From assembly GCA_031265345.1 (NCBI GenBank), contig JAISCU010000454.1:1-19383 (forward strand): DNA of 19,383 nt, read 5' to 3'. Under the pieces are notes generated by a model. It had not been told where the DNA came from and did no database searches. It was given only the letters and a program-made list of their open reading frames with translations. The stretch comes from Bifidobacteriaceae bacterium. Lineage in GTDB: Bacteria; Actinomycetota; Actinomycetes; Actinomycetales; WQXJ01. Shown in pieces: positions 8,449 to 14,325 of the stretch. The translations under genes were made by a program, and so were the position numbers. The first letter of the stretch is position 1; the number at the start of each line of letters is the position of its first letter.

Positions 8449-9525
8449 ATGAGCATGCATGAACGCATCACGCCGCGACCGTTGGAAGAAACGCCTCCGG
8501 GCTACGCCGAATGGCTGGCCGACCTCAAGTCTCGCGTCCGCGCGACCCAGTTCCGCGCCGTCCGCGCGGCCAACGCTGAGGTCATCGCGCTGTACTGGTC
8601 CATCGGACAAGACATCATTGAACGCCAGGAACGGCTGGGTTGGGGCGCGAAGGTGGTCCACCAACTGTCCGCTGACATGACACGAGAGTTTCCGAGCCAG
8701 GCCGGTTGGTCACGCACGAACCTCAACTACATGCTCAATATGGCCCGACGGTGGCCTGAGGGAGAGATTTTCCAGCAGCTTGCTGGAAAATTGCCGTGGG
8801 GCCACATCATGTCTCTGCTGGACAAGACCGACAGCCACGAGGACCTGATGTGGTACGCCCGTGAGACGGTCGCCAACGGTTGGTCCAGGGCCGTCCTAGC
8901 GTTCCAGATCAAGAGCGGGCTACGCGAAAGTCTCGGTGCCGCGCCGTCCAACTTCGCCGCCGCGCTGCCGCCGCCGGACTCCGACTTGGCTCAAGAGATC
9001 ACCAAGGACCCGTACGTGTTCCAGCACGCCGGGCTGGCAAGCGGCATCGCGGAGAAGGGCCTGGAACAAGCCCTGATCGACCGCATCCAAGACACACTGC
9101 TCGAACTGGGCCGAGGCATCACCCTGGCCGGTCGGCAGGTACGGCTCGCCGTGGACGGAGTCGACCGGTACCTCGACCTGTTGATGTTCCACACCGAACA
9201 GCTGCGATACATCGTCATCGAACTCAAGGCCACCGACTTCGAGCCGGAGTACCTCGGAGCCCTCGGCACCTACGTCACGATGGTTGACGGCCTGGTGCGC
9301 AACCCGGAGATCCACGCCCCGACCATCGGGCTGCTGCTCTGCACCGGCAAACGCGAGGCCACCGTCCGATTCGCCCTGGCCAGCACGGCGGCGCCCGTCG
9401 CGGTTGCCGAATGGCAGGGTTTGCCGGAGGATGCGCGAGCCGCCCTGCCATCGGCTCAAGAGCTTCAGGCCGTCGTTCAGGACGAGTTGGCCCATCAAAG
9501 GGCGCTCCACCCCGACGCCGACTAG
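8449..9525 (+). CDS. YhcG/DUF1016-family PD-(D/E)XK nuclease
   Basis: This 358-aa protein matches the DUF1016/YhcG architecture. The N-terminal helical DUF1016 domain includes EVIALYWSIGQDI, WGAKVVHQLSADM, NLNYMLNMARRWP and KLPWGHIMSLLDK. The C-terminal nuclease fold has Asp243 in YLDLLMFH and Glu258-Leu-Lys260 in YIVIELKATDFEPEYLGALGTYV, the usual D...ExK metal site, so it looks catalytically complete. The start ATG 8449 follows AGGAAAGAGGA, the strongest Shine-Dalgarno on the plus strand here and unlike the leaderless neighbours. Family members are usually found singly or in defence and mobile regions, and their exact role is not well settled. It stands alone between hairpin repeats, which suggests an acquired cassette. 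Confidence 0.9.
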   Translation: MSMHERITPRPLEETPPGYAEWLADLKSRVRATQFRAVRAANAEVIALYWSIGQDIIERQERLGWGAKVVHQLSADMTREFPSQAGWSRTNLNYMLNMARRWPEGEIFQQLAGKLPWGHIMSLLDKTDSHEDLMWYARETVANGWSRAVLAFQIKSGLRESLGAAPSNFAAALPPPDSDLAQEITKDPYVFQHAGLASGIAEKGLEQALIDRIQDTLLELGRGITLAGRQVRLAVDGVDRYLDLLMFHTEQLRYIVIELKATDFEPEYLGALGTYVTMVDGLVRNPEIHAPTIGLLLCTGKREATVRFALASTAAPVAVAEWQGLPEDARAALPSAQELQAVVQDELAHQRALHPDAD

Positions 9526-9593
9526 GCCAAGGCCGTAGACCTCTCGGACCGGCGCGGCGGACGCGCAGGTCGCGGGTGCACCCACCGAACCAC

Positions 9594-9614
9594 AGTTGGG
9601 GACAGGCCCCAACT
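9594..9614. repeat. REP-like perfect hairpin after the YhcG-type nuclease gene
   Basis: Arms AGTTGGGG and CCCCAACT enclose ACAGG. The core resembles the hairpins at 15381-15403 and 16256-16278. A second, two-part stem follows at 9635-9661 (GGACA...GGCG GGA CGCC...TGTCC). They could act as terminators for the nuclease gene, but neither has a T-run. Confidence 0.6.
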
Positions 9615-9731
9615 CGGGTCACGCCTGTGCATTGGGACAAAGGCGGGACGCCCCTCTGTCCGGACCGGATGGTCGCCCCGAACCCTCCAGCGCATGAAAA
9701 CGATGACGGAAGCATGGGATGGGGACCTGAC

Positions 9732-9791
9732 TTTGTGCCACAGGTTGTGGCGCAAATGCCCTGGGACGATGTCCGCACGTTGCTAGACGAG
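9732..9791 (+). pseudogene. Probable relic of a second DUF1016 gene
   Basis: In one frame this stretch reads FVPQVVAQMPWDDVRTLLDE. It resembles the DUF1016 core segment (compare KLPWGHIMSLLDK in the intact gene, and the VAQLPWGH...LLD type seen in relatives). Similarity stops abruptly on both sides, and no complete domain is recoverable in any frame. I read it as a decayed fragment. The match is short, so chance is not excluded. Apart from this and the repeats, the 518-base gap 9526-10043 has no gene. Confidence 0.4.
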
Positions 9792-9853
9792 CCGGGGGCA
9801 CCGCGCAATCGGATGGTTTCGATCCCCCGCGCGACGCACGCTGATGGCCTCGG

Positions 9854-9929
9854 CGACGAGACCATCGGTTTGCGGCCTTGCGCCCGACGAAACCATCAGT
9901 TTGCAGCCTCTCCCACAACGAGACCATCG
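9854..9929 (+). repeat. Three direct repeats with an exact 31-nt period
   Basis: Two 25-base copies start at 9854 and 9885 (four differences), and a 14-base partial copy starts at 9916. Each holds CGA(A/G)ACCATC, and the first two continue into (A/G)GTTTGC. The same core lies inverted at 9812-9821 (GATGGTTTCG), and GATGGTC occurs at 9668 and 10007. They precede the kinase promoter by about 100 nt. They may be regulator sites, or end repeats of a lost mobile element. Confidence 0.75.
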
Positions 9930-9991
9930 CGCGCCGGACAGCGGTCGGCTCCTTGCCTACTGGGCGGCGAACCCTCCTGCGTTCACGCGCA

Positions 9992-10009
9992 ATCACTCCG
10001 ACGAGTGAT
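9992..10009. promoter_or_regulatory. Perfect palindrome at the -35 region of the kinase operon, candidate operator
   Basis: ATCACTC-CGAC-GAGTGAT is a perfect 7-N4-7 inverted repeat centred about 43 nt before the predicted start at 10044. The half-site GAGTGA and TCAC(T/C)C pattern recurs at 13068-13089 upstream of the hydrolase. It is a probable binding site for the response regulator at 12163-13002, giving autoregulation. Confidence 0.55.
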
Positions 10010-10031
10010 GGTCCAGACAGCCAGGGGGCCG

Positions 10032-10043
10032 TAGGCTCTACAG
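10032..10043 (+). promoter_or_regulatory. Candidate -10 box for a leaderless kinase mRNA
   Basis: TAGGCT at 10032-10037, then six bases, then ATG 10044. No Shine-Dalgarno precedes the gene and no -35 consensus is seen. The palindrome at 9992-10009 occupies that position. Confidence 0.45.
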
Positions 10044-11264
10044 ATGACCTCGGGCGCCGATCAACCGAACGCAGCGCCAGGCCCGCCCGGAACCAGAACC
10101 ACTCCCGAGCCGACATCAGCCCCAACCCCCGAATCCTCGACGGACGCCTCCTCGCGCGAGTTGCCTTTCGTCGGCGTGATGATGCGGGCCGCGCTAAAGG
10201 GCGAGACCACGCCCGGCCCGAGGTGGCTGCAGTTCCCTCCCCAGGGCCGCCATCCACGCGTCGGCGCCGCCGTCTGGCTGGTGGTTCTGGGCGGCCTATT
10301 GGTGGCGGTGAGCGCCGAGCTGGCGGCCTTCGGGCACGGCCAGGCGCGGCCCCTGGCGTGCATACTGGCGGCCGGGCTGACGGTCTGCCCGCTGACGCTG
10401 CTGGGCCGGTCGGCACTGGTCTCGTGGCGCCTGATGACCCTCGGTCTGGCCTCCATCATTCTGGTGTCCGGCCCGGCCCATTCCTGGGCCTGGTCGCCCA
10501 CCGGGCTGGTGCTGTACGCATTGGTCCTGGTCATTGTCGCGGAACGGGCCCAACCGTCGTTGGTCATGGGCGCGTGGCTCTGGACCGTGCTGGCCCTATG
10601 GGTGTCCGGGCGCGGCATCTCGCAGTGGGTGGTGGCCGCGCTAGCCGCCGGAATGGGCGGGCTCGCCGTTCTGGCCAACGTCCAGCGCGGCCGCGACCAG
10701 GCCCGCGAGGAATTGGCCCGGACCAGCGCCGAGCGGGACGCCGAATCGGCCCAGAAGGCGGTCCTGGCGGAACGGGCCCGGATCGCCCGCGACCTGCACG
10801 ATGTGGTGGCCCACCACATGTCCATGATCGTCATCCAGGCCGAGGCGGCCGCCCTGCGCGAACCGGATCTGCCGGACAGCACCGTCGCCTCACTGGGGTT
10901 GATCCGCGATGCCGCCAAAGAGGCCCTGGGCGAGACCCGTGGGATAGTCGGGCTGCTGCGCAGCGGCGATAGCGGGGCTGAACGCGAGCCCGCGCCTGGG
11001 ATAGGGCAGATCGCGGCATTGGTGGCAGGCGCCCGTTCCTCCGGCATGGACATCACGTTGGAGCTGGCCGGCCTGACGGGCGAGCTGCCCGCGGCCATCG
11101 AGTTGACGGCCTATCGGATCGTCCAGGAGGCGCTCGCCAACGCGGCCCGCCATGCCTCCGGCGCGCCCGTCGCCGTGACGGTGGCCCAGACCGCCGGGCA
11201 GTTGAACGTCACAGTGCGCAACGCGCCGCCTTCGCCAGACGCGTCCAAAGGGGAGACGACGTGA
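10044..11264 (+). CDS. Sensor histidine kinase, N-terminal part (membrane region, HisKA_3, N-box); lacks the G-box
   Basis: A 406-aa protein with a Pro/Thr-rich N-terminus of about 60 residues, then about six membrane helices (roughly 75-225) and a coiled linker. The HisKA_3 dimerisation segment ERARIARDLHDVVAHHMSMI carries His252, the expected phospho-acceptor. The N-box of the ATPase domain is ELTAYRIVQEALANAARHA (Asn366). The protein then ends at VRNAPPSPDASKGETT, exactly in the linker where this family normally continues to GxGLxGMxERV. The G-box half is encoded in the next ORF, whose GTG overlaps this stop as GTGA. Alone it should bind ATP poorly. With the next product it could form a complete catalytic domain. 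Its cognate regulator is most likely 12163-13002. The stimulus is unknown. Confidence 0.85.
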   Translation: MTSGADQPNAAPGPPGTRTTPEPTSAPTPESSTDASSRELPFVGVMMRAALKGETTPGPRWLQFPPQGRHPRVGAAVWLVVLGGLLVAVSAELAAFGHGQARPLACILAAGLTVCPLTLLGRSALVSWRLMTLGLASIILVSGPAHSWAWSPTGLVLYALVLVIVAERAQPSLVMGAWLWTVLALWVSGRGISQWVVAALAAGMGGLAVLANVQRGRDQAREELARTSAERDAESAQKAVLAERARIARDLHDVVAHHMSMIVIQAEAAALREPDLPDSTVASLGLIRDAAKEALGETRGIVGLLRSGDSGAEREPAPGIGQIAALVAGARSSGMDITLELAGLTGELPAAIELTAYRIVQEALANAARHASGAPVAVTVAQTAGQLNVTVRNAPPSPDASKGETT

Positions 11265-12160
11265 GGCTCAGGCGCGCGCTCGGCAAGTGGGCGCGGCGAT
11301 GGGTCTTCACGGCTGCGCAGCTCGGGCTGTCCATGGCGGCCTGGGTCTATGTGGTGCTGTTCGCGGCGTCGATGCTGCTGATGATCCTGATCGTGGGGCT
11401 CCTGACCGCTCGGACGGTCCTGCCCCTGGCGCGCGTCTTGGCCAACTGGTCGCTCCGGGGCGCCGCTTGGGCGCGAGGCCTCGGCGAGCCCGCCCGCATC
11501 CCGGCCACCCCCGCCGCGACCAGCTTGGGAGCGGTCGTGACCGCCTTGCTCCGTTCGCCCGAGACTTGGCGGTCGGTGCTGTATCTGCTGGTCAACGCCG
11601 TCTCCCTGCCCGTCCACGCGGCGGCCCTGGTGCTCTTCCCGCTGGCCGGGCAGTGGGGGCGGGCGGACGCCTCGCTGACCGTCCGGCTTCTGGCCGGGAC
11701 GGCTTCACAGCCGTTGCACGATGCCGCTCGGTCGGCCTCCACAGTCGGCTCGGCCCAGGCGCGCACGGGCTTCGGCCTGGCTGGGATGATCGAGCGGGTG
11801 GCCGCCTTGGGCGGCCAGTTGACGGCCGGACCGACCGGCGATGGCGGTTTCGCGGTGCAGGCGACTTTGCCGCTGTCTGCCGACCAGATGGACGGGCACA
11901 CCGGCAGCCCCGGAGACGGGCACGGCGATGACCGGGCGAAGTGGCACTCCGATGGCCAGACCGACCGGCGAGCCAACGACCAGGCGGACGGACAGGCGGC
12001 CGACCAGGAGGACCCGCACACCGGCGACCACGGGGATCGACGCGCCAACGACCAGGCGGACGGGCAAGTCGACGGGAAGCAGGACGAGCACGCGGACGGC
12101 AAGCTGGACGGGCACATGGACGGCAAGCCGGACGAGCAATCGGACGGGAAGCGGGAATAG
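11261..12160 (+). CDS. Membrane 'putative sensor' segment fused to the G-box half of a histidine-kinase ATPase domain, with repetitive hydrophilic tail
   Basis: A 299-aa product starting at GTG 11261 with a good ribosome site (AAAGGGGAG, five-base spacing) and a GTGA overlap with the kinase stop. Residues 10-140 hold two hydrophobic hairpins separated by IPATPAATSLG and LLRSPETWRSVLYLLV. The layout is like the actinobacterial 'Putative sensor' domain (PF13796). Residues 167-205 read TGFGLAGMIERVAALGGQL to FAVQATLPL, the G-box end of a NarL-type kinase. The phospho-acceptor His and N-box are absent. The last 95 residues are Asp/Gly/Gln/Lys-rich repeats. It may be a piece of a second kinase or a sensor segment inserted into the first. 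As a separate chain it could complete the ATPase domain of the preceding protein. The coding call is secure but function is not. Confidence 0.75.
   Translation: MRLRRALGKWARRWVFTAAQLGLSMAAWVYVVLFAASMLLMILIVGLLTARTVLPLARVLANWSLRGAAWARGLGEPARIPATPAATSLGAVVTALLRSPETWRSVLYLLVNAVSLPVHAAALVLFPLAGQWGRADASLTVRLLAGTASQPLHDAARSASTVGSAQARTGFGLAGMIERVAALGGQLTAGPTGDGGFAVQATLPLSADQMDGHTGSPGDGHGDDRAKWHSDGQTDRRANDQADGQAADQEDPHTGDHGDRRANDQADGQVDGKQDEHADGKLDGHMDGKPDEQSDGKRE
11269..11764. repeat. 9-bp direct repeat CAGGCGCGC bracketing the sensor-coding segment
   Basis: CAGGCGCGC occurs at 11269-11277, right after the second ORF's start, and at 11756-11764, just before the codons for TGFGLAGM. The offset of 487 nt spans exactly the inserted sensor-coding segment. 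This could be a target-site duplication, a recombination footprint, or chance in GC-rich DNA. Confidence 0.45.
12071..12156 (+). repeat. 24-bp tandem repeat (3.6 copies) encoding the C-terminal tail of the second kinase ORF
   Basis: Units start at 12071, 12095 and 12119, with a partial unit at 12143, all beginning GACGG(G/C)AAGC. They encode DGKQDEHA, DGKLDGHM, DGKPDEQS and DGKRE. Upstream, the peptide DRRANDQADGQ also appears twice (DNA near 11962 and 12037). The same CGGGAAGCAGG(G)ACGAGCA word recurs at 12241 in another frame at the start of the regulator gene. Confidence 0.85.
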
Positions 12161-12162
12161 GC

Positions 12163-12354
12163 GTGGACGAGGACACTGACGGCGACAACCGAGCGGCATC
12201 GTCCACGGAAGGCTCGGCAGGCGGAGGACGGGCAATCTGGCGGGAAGCAGGGACGAGCATGGATGAGGGAACGGGCGCGCGGGGCGGGGCGGCATCGTCC
12301 ACGGAGGACTCTGGGGGAGGGCGCGCGGCGATCCGGGCGGTCCTGGCCGACGAC
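12163..12354 (+). repeat. 96-bp duplication of the response-regulator start region
   Basis: The 17-base word GCGGCATCGTCCACGGA occurs at 12193 and 12289, exactly 96 nt (32 codons) apart. The start codons GTGGACGAGG (12163) and ATGGATGAGG (12259), and the upstream ribosome-site words CGGGAAGC, line up at the same offset. The copies otherwise differ considerably, so the duplication is not brand new. Confidence 0.7.
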
Positions 12355-13002
12355 CAGGCCTTGGTGCGCGACGGGCTGGCGGTGCTGCTGGCGTCGACCG
12401 GAGAGATCGAAGTCGTGGGCGAGGCGGCCAACGGCGCCGAGGCGATCGCCGTCGCAGCGTCAGCCCGACCCGACGTGGTGGTGATGGACATTCGTATGCC
12501 GGTGATGGACGGGATCGAAGCGACCGCGCGGCTGACCCGTGAGAAGCAGGACCCAGGGGCCAAACCCCACATCTTGATCCTCACGACGTTCGACCATGAC
12601 GACTACGTCTACGACGCCCTGGCGGCCGGCGCCTCCGGCTTCCTGCTCAAGGACGCCTCGGTGCGCGAACTGATCGACGCGGTCAAGATCGTGGATCGCG
12701 GGGACGCCATGCTGGCCCCCTCGGTGACACGGCGGCTGATCGCGGTGGGCGCGTTCAAGCGTCGGCGTTCCGGCGACCAGGCGTCCGCCTGCGCCGCCGC
12801 GGCTTCCCTCACCCCGCGCGAACTGGAAGTGTTGGAGGAGATGGCGCGCGGCCTCTCGAACGCGGAGATCGCCGAGTCGCTGGTGCTGTCCGAGCAGACC
12901 ATCAAGACCCATGTGGCGCACATCCTGGGCAAACTCGAGGTGCGCGACCGCACCCAGGCGGTGGTGTTCGCGTTCGAGAACGGGCTCACGCCGCCCCGCT
13001 GA
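12163..13002 (+). CDS. NarL/LuxR-family response regulator, partner of the split kinase
   Basis: Called from GTG 12163, two bases after the preceding stop (279 aa). An alternative start, ATG 12259 with AGGGA five bases ahead, gives 247 aa and a length closer to the family. The receiver domain begins at IRAVLADDQALVRDG, with the acidic pair in ADDQ, the phospho-acceptor Asp109 in VVVMDIRMPVMDG (Asp77 from the ATG), ILTTFDHDDY and the lysine motif GASGFLLKD. The C-terminal LuxR helix-turn-helix is LTPRELEVLEEMARGLSNAEIA with TIKTHVAHILGKLEVRDR. All expected residues are present. It should be phosphorylated by the split kinase and act at its own promoter (9992-10009) and at 13068-13089. The first 32 codons look like a duplication of the next 32. 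Confidence 0.92.
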   Translation: MDEDTDGDNRAASSTEGSAGGGRAIWREAGTSMDEGTGARGGAASSTEDSGGGRAAIRAVLADDQALVRDGLAVLLASTGEIEVVGEAANGAEAIAVAASARPDVVVMDIRMPVMDGIEATARLTREKQDPGAKPHILILTTFDHDDYVYDALAAGASGFLLKDASVRELIDAVKIVDRGDAMLAPSVTRRLIAVGAFKRRRSGDQASACAAAASLTPRELEVLEEMARGLSNAEIAESLVLSEQTIKTHVAHILGKLEVRDRTQAVVFAFENGLTPPR

Positions 13003-13021
13003 CGGGCGGGATGGCGGTCAA

Positions 13022-13043
13022 GGCGACGGCCGGGCGACGGCCG
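13022..13043 (+). repeat. Perfect tandem 11-bp repeat after the regulator gene
   Basis: GGCGACGGCCG occurs twice without a gap, 20 bases after the regulator stop. Function is unknown. The rest of 13003-13067 has nothing recognisable beyond the short palindrome GGGTGACCC at 13051-13059. Confidence 0.6.
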
Positions 13044-13067
13044 AAGTCGGGGGTGACCCGGCCTCCT

Positions 13068-13089
13068 GACTCACCCGAAAGAGTGAGTC
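13068..13089. promoter_or_regulatory. Palindrome upstream of the hydrolase gene, candidate operator
   Basis: Arms GACTCACCC and GAGTGAGTC (one mismatch) enclose GAAA. The inner part TCACCC-N4-GAGTGA differs by one base from the palindrome at 9992-10009. It ends 45 nt before the -10 at 13135 and is centred about 69 nt before the predicted transcript start. It could also form an RNA hairpin with a GAAA tetraloop ending the regulator transcript. No T-run follows. Confidence 0.5.
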
Positions 13090-13134
13090 CCGATTTCATC
13101 CTTACCACCGACGCGATCCGGACCAGGCATTGCA

Positions 13135-13147
13135 TAGGTTCTTAGGT
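13135..13147 (+). promoter_or_regulatory. Candidate -10 box for a leaderless hydrolase mRNA
   Basis: TAGGTT at 13135-13140 is followed after seven bases by ATG 13148. No -35 consensus is visible at normal spacing. The position supports the ATG over the upstream in-frame TTG at 13130. Confidence 0.45.
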
Positions 13148-14200
13148 ATGAGGTTGAAGCGCTGGGCGGGCTGGACCGTGAGCGCGATGGCGGTGGCGTG
13201 GCTGACCATCGGCGCCCAGATGAGCGCTTGGGCGGGAGAGCGCAACGGCCTGGTGCGGTTCGGCTCCGAGGTGGCCCCGACGGCTCAGTTCGTGATGGCC
13301 GGGGACGGCGAGTCGCTGCTGGCGCCCGGCAGCGACCCGGACCTGCGGGTCATGGTGGACGGCGACCTCGCGACCGCCAGCCATGTGGCCGTGCTGGTGC
13401 CCGGTGTGGACACCACGCCGGAGCGCTTCGACAACGCCCTGGCCAGGGGGATCGGCGTGGGAAGCGGTGAGGTCGGGGTGGCAGGCACGACGGCTGGCGC
13501 TCGGACCGTGGTCGCCTCGATGGCTCGGAGGGCTGGCGGCGCGACGGCAGACGGCTGGACTGATGGAGGGGCCGATGGCGGGGCTGGCGCTGGCGCGGTG
13601 GACACTGGCGGCCCGGATTGGTGGAAGACCATGCCGGGCTGGGCGCGGTCGCTGCGACTGGCGGCGGCGGAGGAGGCGCCTGGCGGCATGGACGATGTCG
13701 CCGTGGTGGCCTGGCTGGGCTACGTCACCCCTGCCGGATGGGCTGGGGCGGCCCCGGCCGCGATGAAGCAGGGTGCCGCCAACCTGGCCGCCTTCGATGA
13801 GTTCTTGACCAGCGCCCGTCCCGGCGCCGAGGTCACCTGGGTCTGTCATTCCTACGGCTCGCTGGTCTGCGCTTCCGCCCTGGTCAAAGCCGACCCGGAC
13901 GCGCTGGTGCTGGTCGGGAGCCCGGGCGTGGGAGTCGACAAGTCCTCGCAACTGTCCACCACAGCCCGGATCTGGGCGGGCGAGTCCGGCAACGACCTGA
14001 TCAGCCTGACCGAACTGGTGTCGCTGGTGGGCGGCTCGTTCGGCACGCGCCCCTCCTCCCCCGCCTTCGGCGCGCTGCCTCTCCCCTGCGACGCCGCCGA
14101 CGGGCACTCGGACTATTTCCGGCCCGGCTCGGCCCAGGTGAGAACAATGGCGTCGGTCGTCATGGGAACTGCGGCATCGGGTTCCTTGCCTGCCAGCTAG
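13148..14200 (+). CDS. Exported alpha/beta hydrolase, DUF1023 (Abhydrolase_8) type
   Basis: A 350-aa protein from ATG 13148. An in-frame TTG at 13130 would add six residues but spoil the signal peptide and overlap the -10. The N-terminus MRLKRWAGWTVSAMAVAWLTIGAQ is a typical Sec signal, with likely cleavage after AWA. The hydrolase core has HVAVLVPGVDTTPERF near the start, then VAVVAWLGYVTP, the nucleophile elbow VCHSYGS with Ser235, ALVLVGSPGVGV, and GHSDYF with His320 as the likely catalytic base. Family members are mostly actinobacterial and uncharacterised. The elbow has Cys where the family usually has Gly. A Gly/Ala/Asp-rich insertion lies near residues 115-160. It is probably controlled by the adjacent two-component system. 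Substrate unknown. Confidence 0.85.
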   Translation: MRLKRWAGWTVSAMAVAWLTIGAQMSAWAGERNGLVRFGSEVAPTAQFVMAGDGESLLAPGSDPDLRVMVDGDLATASHVAVLVPGVDTTPERFDNALARGIGVGSGEVGVAGTTAGARTVVASMARRAGGATADGWTDGGADGGAGAGAVDTGGPDWWKTMPGWARSLRLAAAEEAPGGMDDVAVVAWLGYVTPAGWAGAAPAAMKQGAANLAAFDEFLTSARPGAEVTWVCHSYGSLVCASALVKADPDALVLVGSPGVGVDKSSQLSTTARIWAGESGNDLISLTELVSLVGGSFGTRPSSPAFGALPLPCDAADGHSDYFRPGSAQVRTMASVVMGTAASGSLPAS

Positions 14201-14258
14201 AAGGCGGCCGGTGCCCGATGCCGACCAGACGACGCCCAGCGTTTGCCCAGGTCCGCCG

Positions 14259-14283
14259 GTTGGCGACTTCAACGTTTGCCAAC
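14259..14283 (+). terminator. Weak hairpin after the hydrolase gene
   Basis: GTTGGC and GCCAAC form a 6-bp stem around a 13-base loop, without a following T-run. It is the only candidate end signal in 14201-14289. Direct repeats of CGTTTGCC lie at 14240 and 14273. Confidence 0.25.
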
Positions 14284-14289
14284 GCCCGC

Positions 14290-14325
14290 TTAACACATTG
14301 GACGTCAATTCTGTAACATGGGGTT
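14290..14325 (+). promoter_or_regulatory. Promoter of the HTH/PIN pair, leaderless, with an internal palindrome
   Basis: TTAACA (14290-14295), an 18-base spacer, TAACAT (14314-14319), six bases, then ATG 14326. This is the best promoter in the window. The spacer holds ATTG-GACGT-CAAT (14297-14309), an inverted repeat that would place an autorepressor across the RNA polymerase site, as is usual for toxin-antitoxin operons. Confidence 0.6.

Noticed and set aside
9854..9929. CRISPR array
   Set aside because: Copies are 25 bases with only 6-7 bases between them, degenerate, and without cas genes. This is a tandem repeat, not a repeat-spacer array.
9411..10034. 207-codon open frame across the nuclease 3' end and the following gap
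   Set aside because: No coherent protein. Only the short DUF1016-like stretch near 9732-9791 looks meaningful. The rest is repeats and promoter DNA.
11941..12162. Upstream extension of the second response regulator to ATG 11941
   Set aside because: The extension is the alternate frame of the tail repeats of the preceding ORF, is Arg/Gly-rich and would overlap that gene by 220 bases. GTG 12163 or ATG 12259 is more likely.
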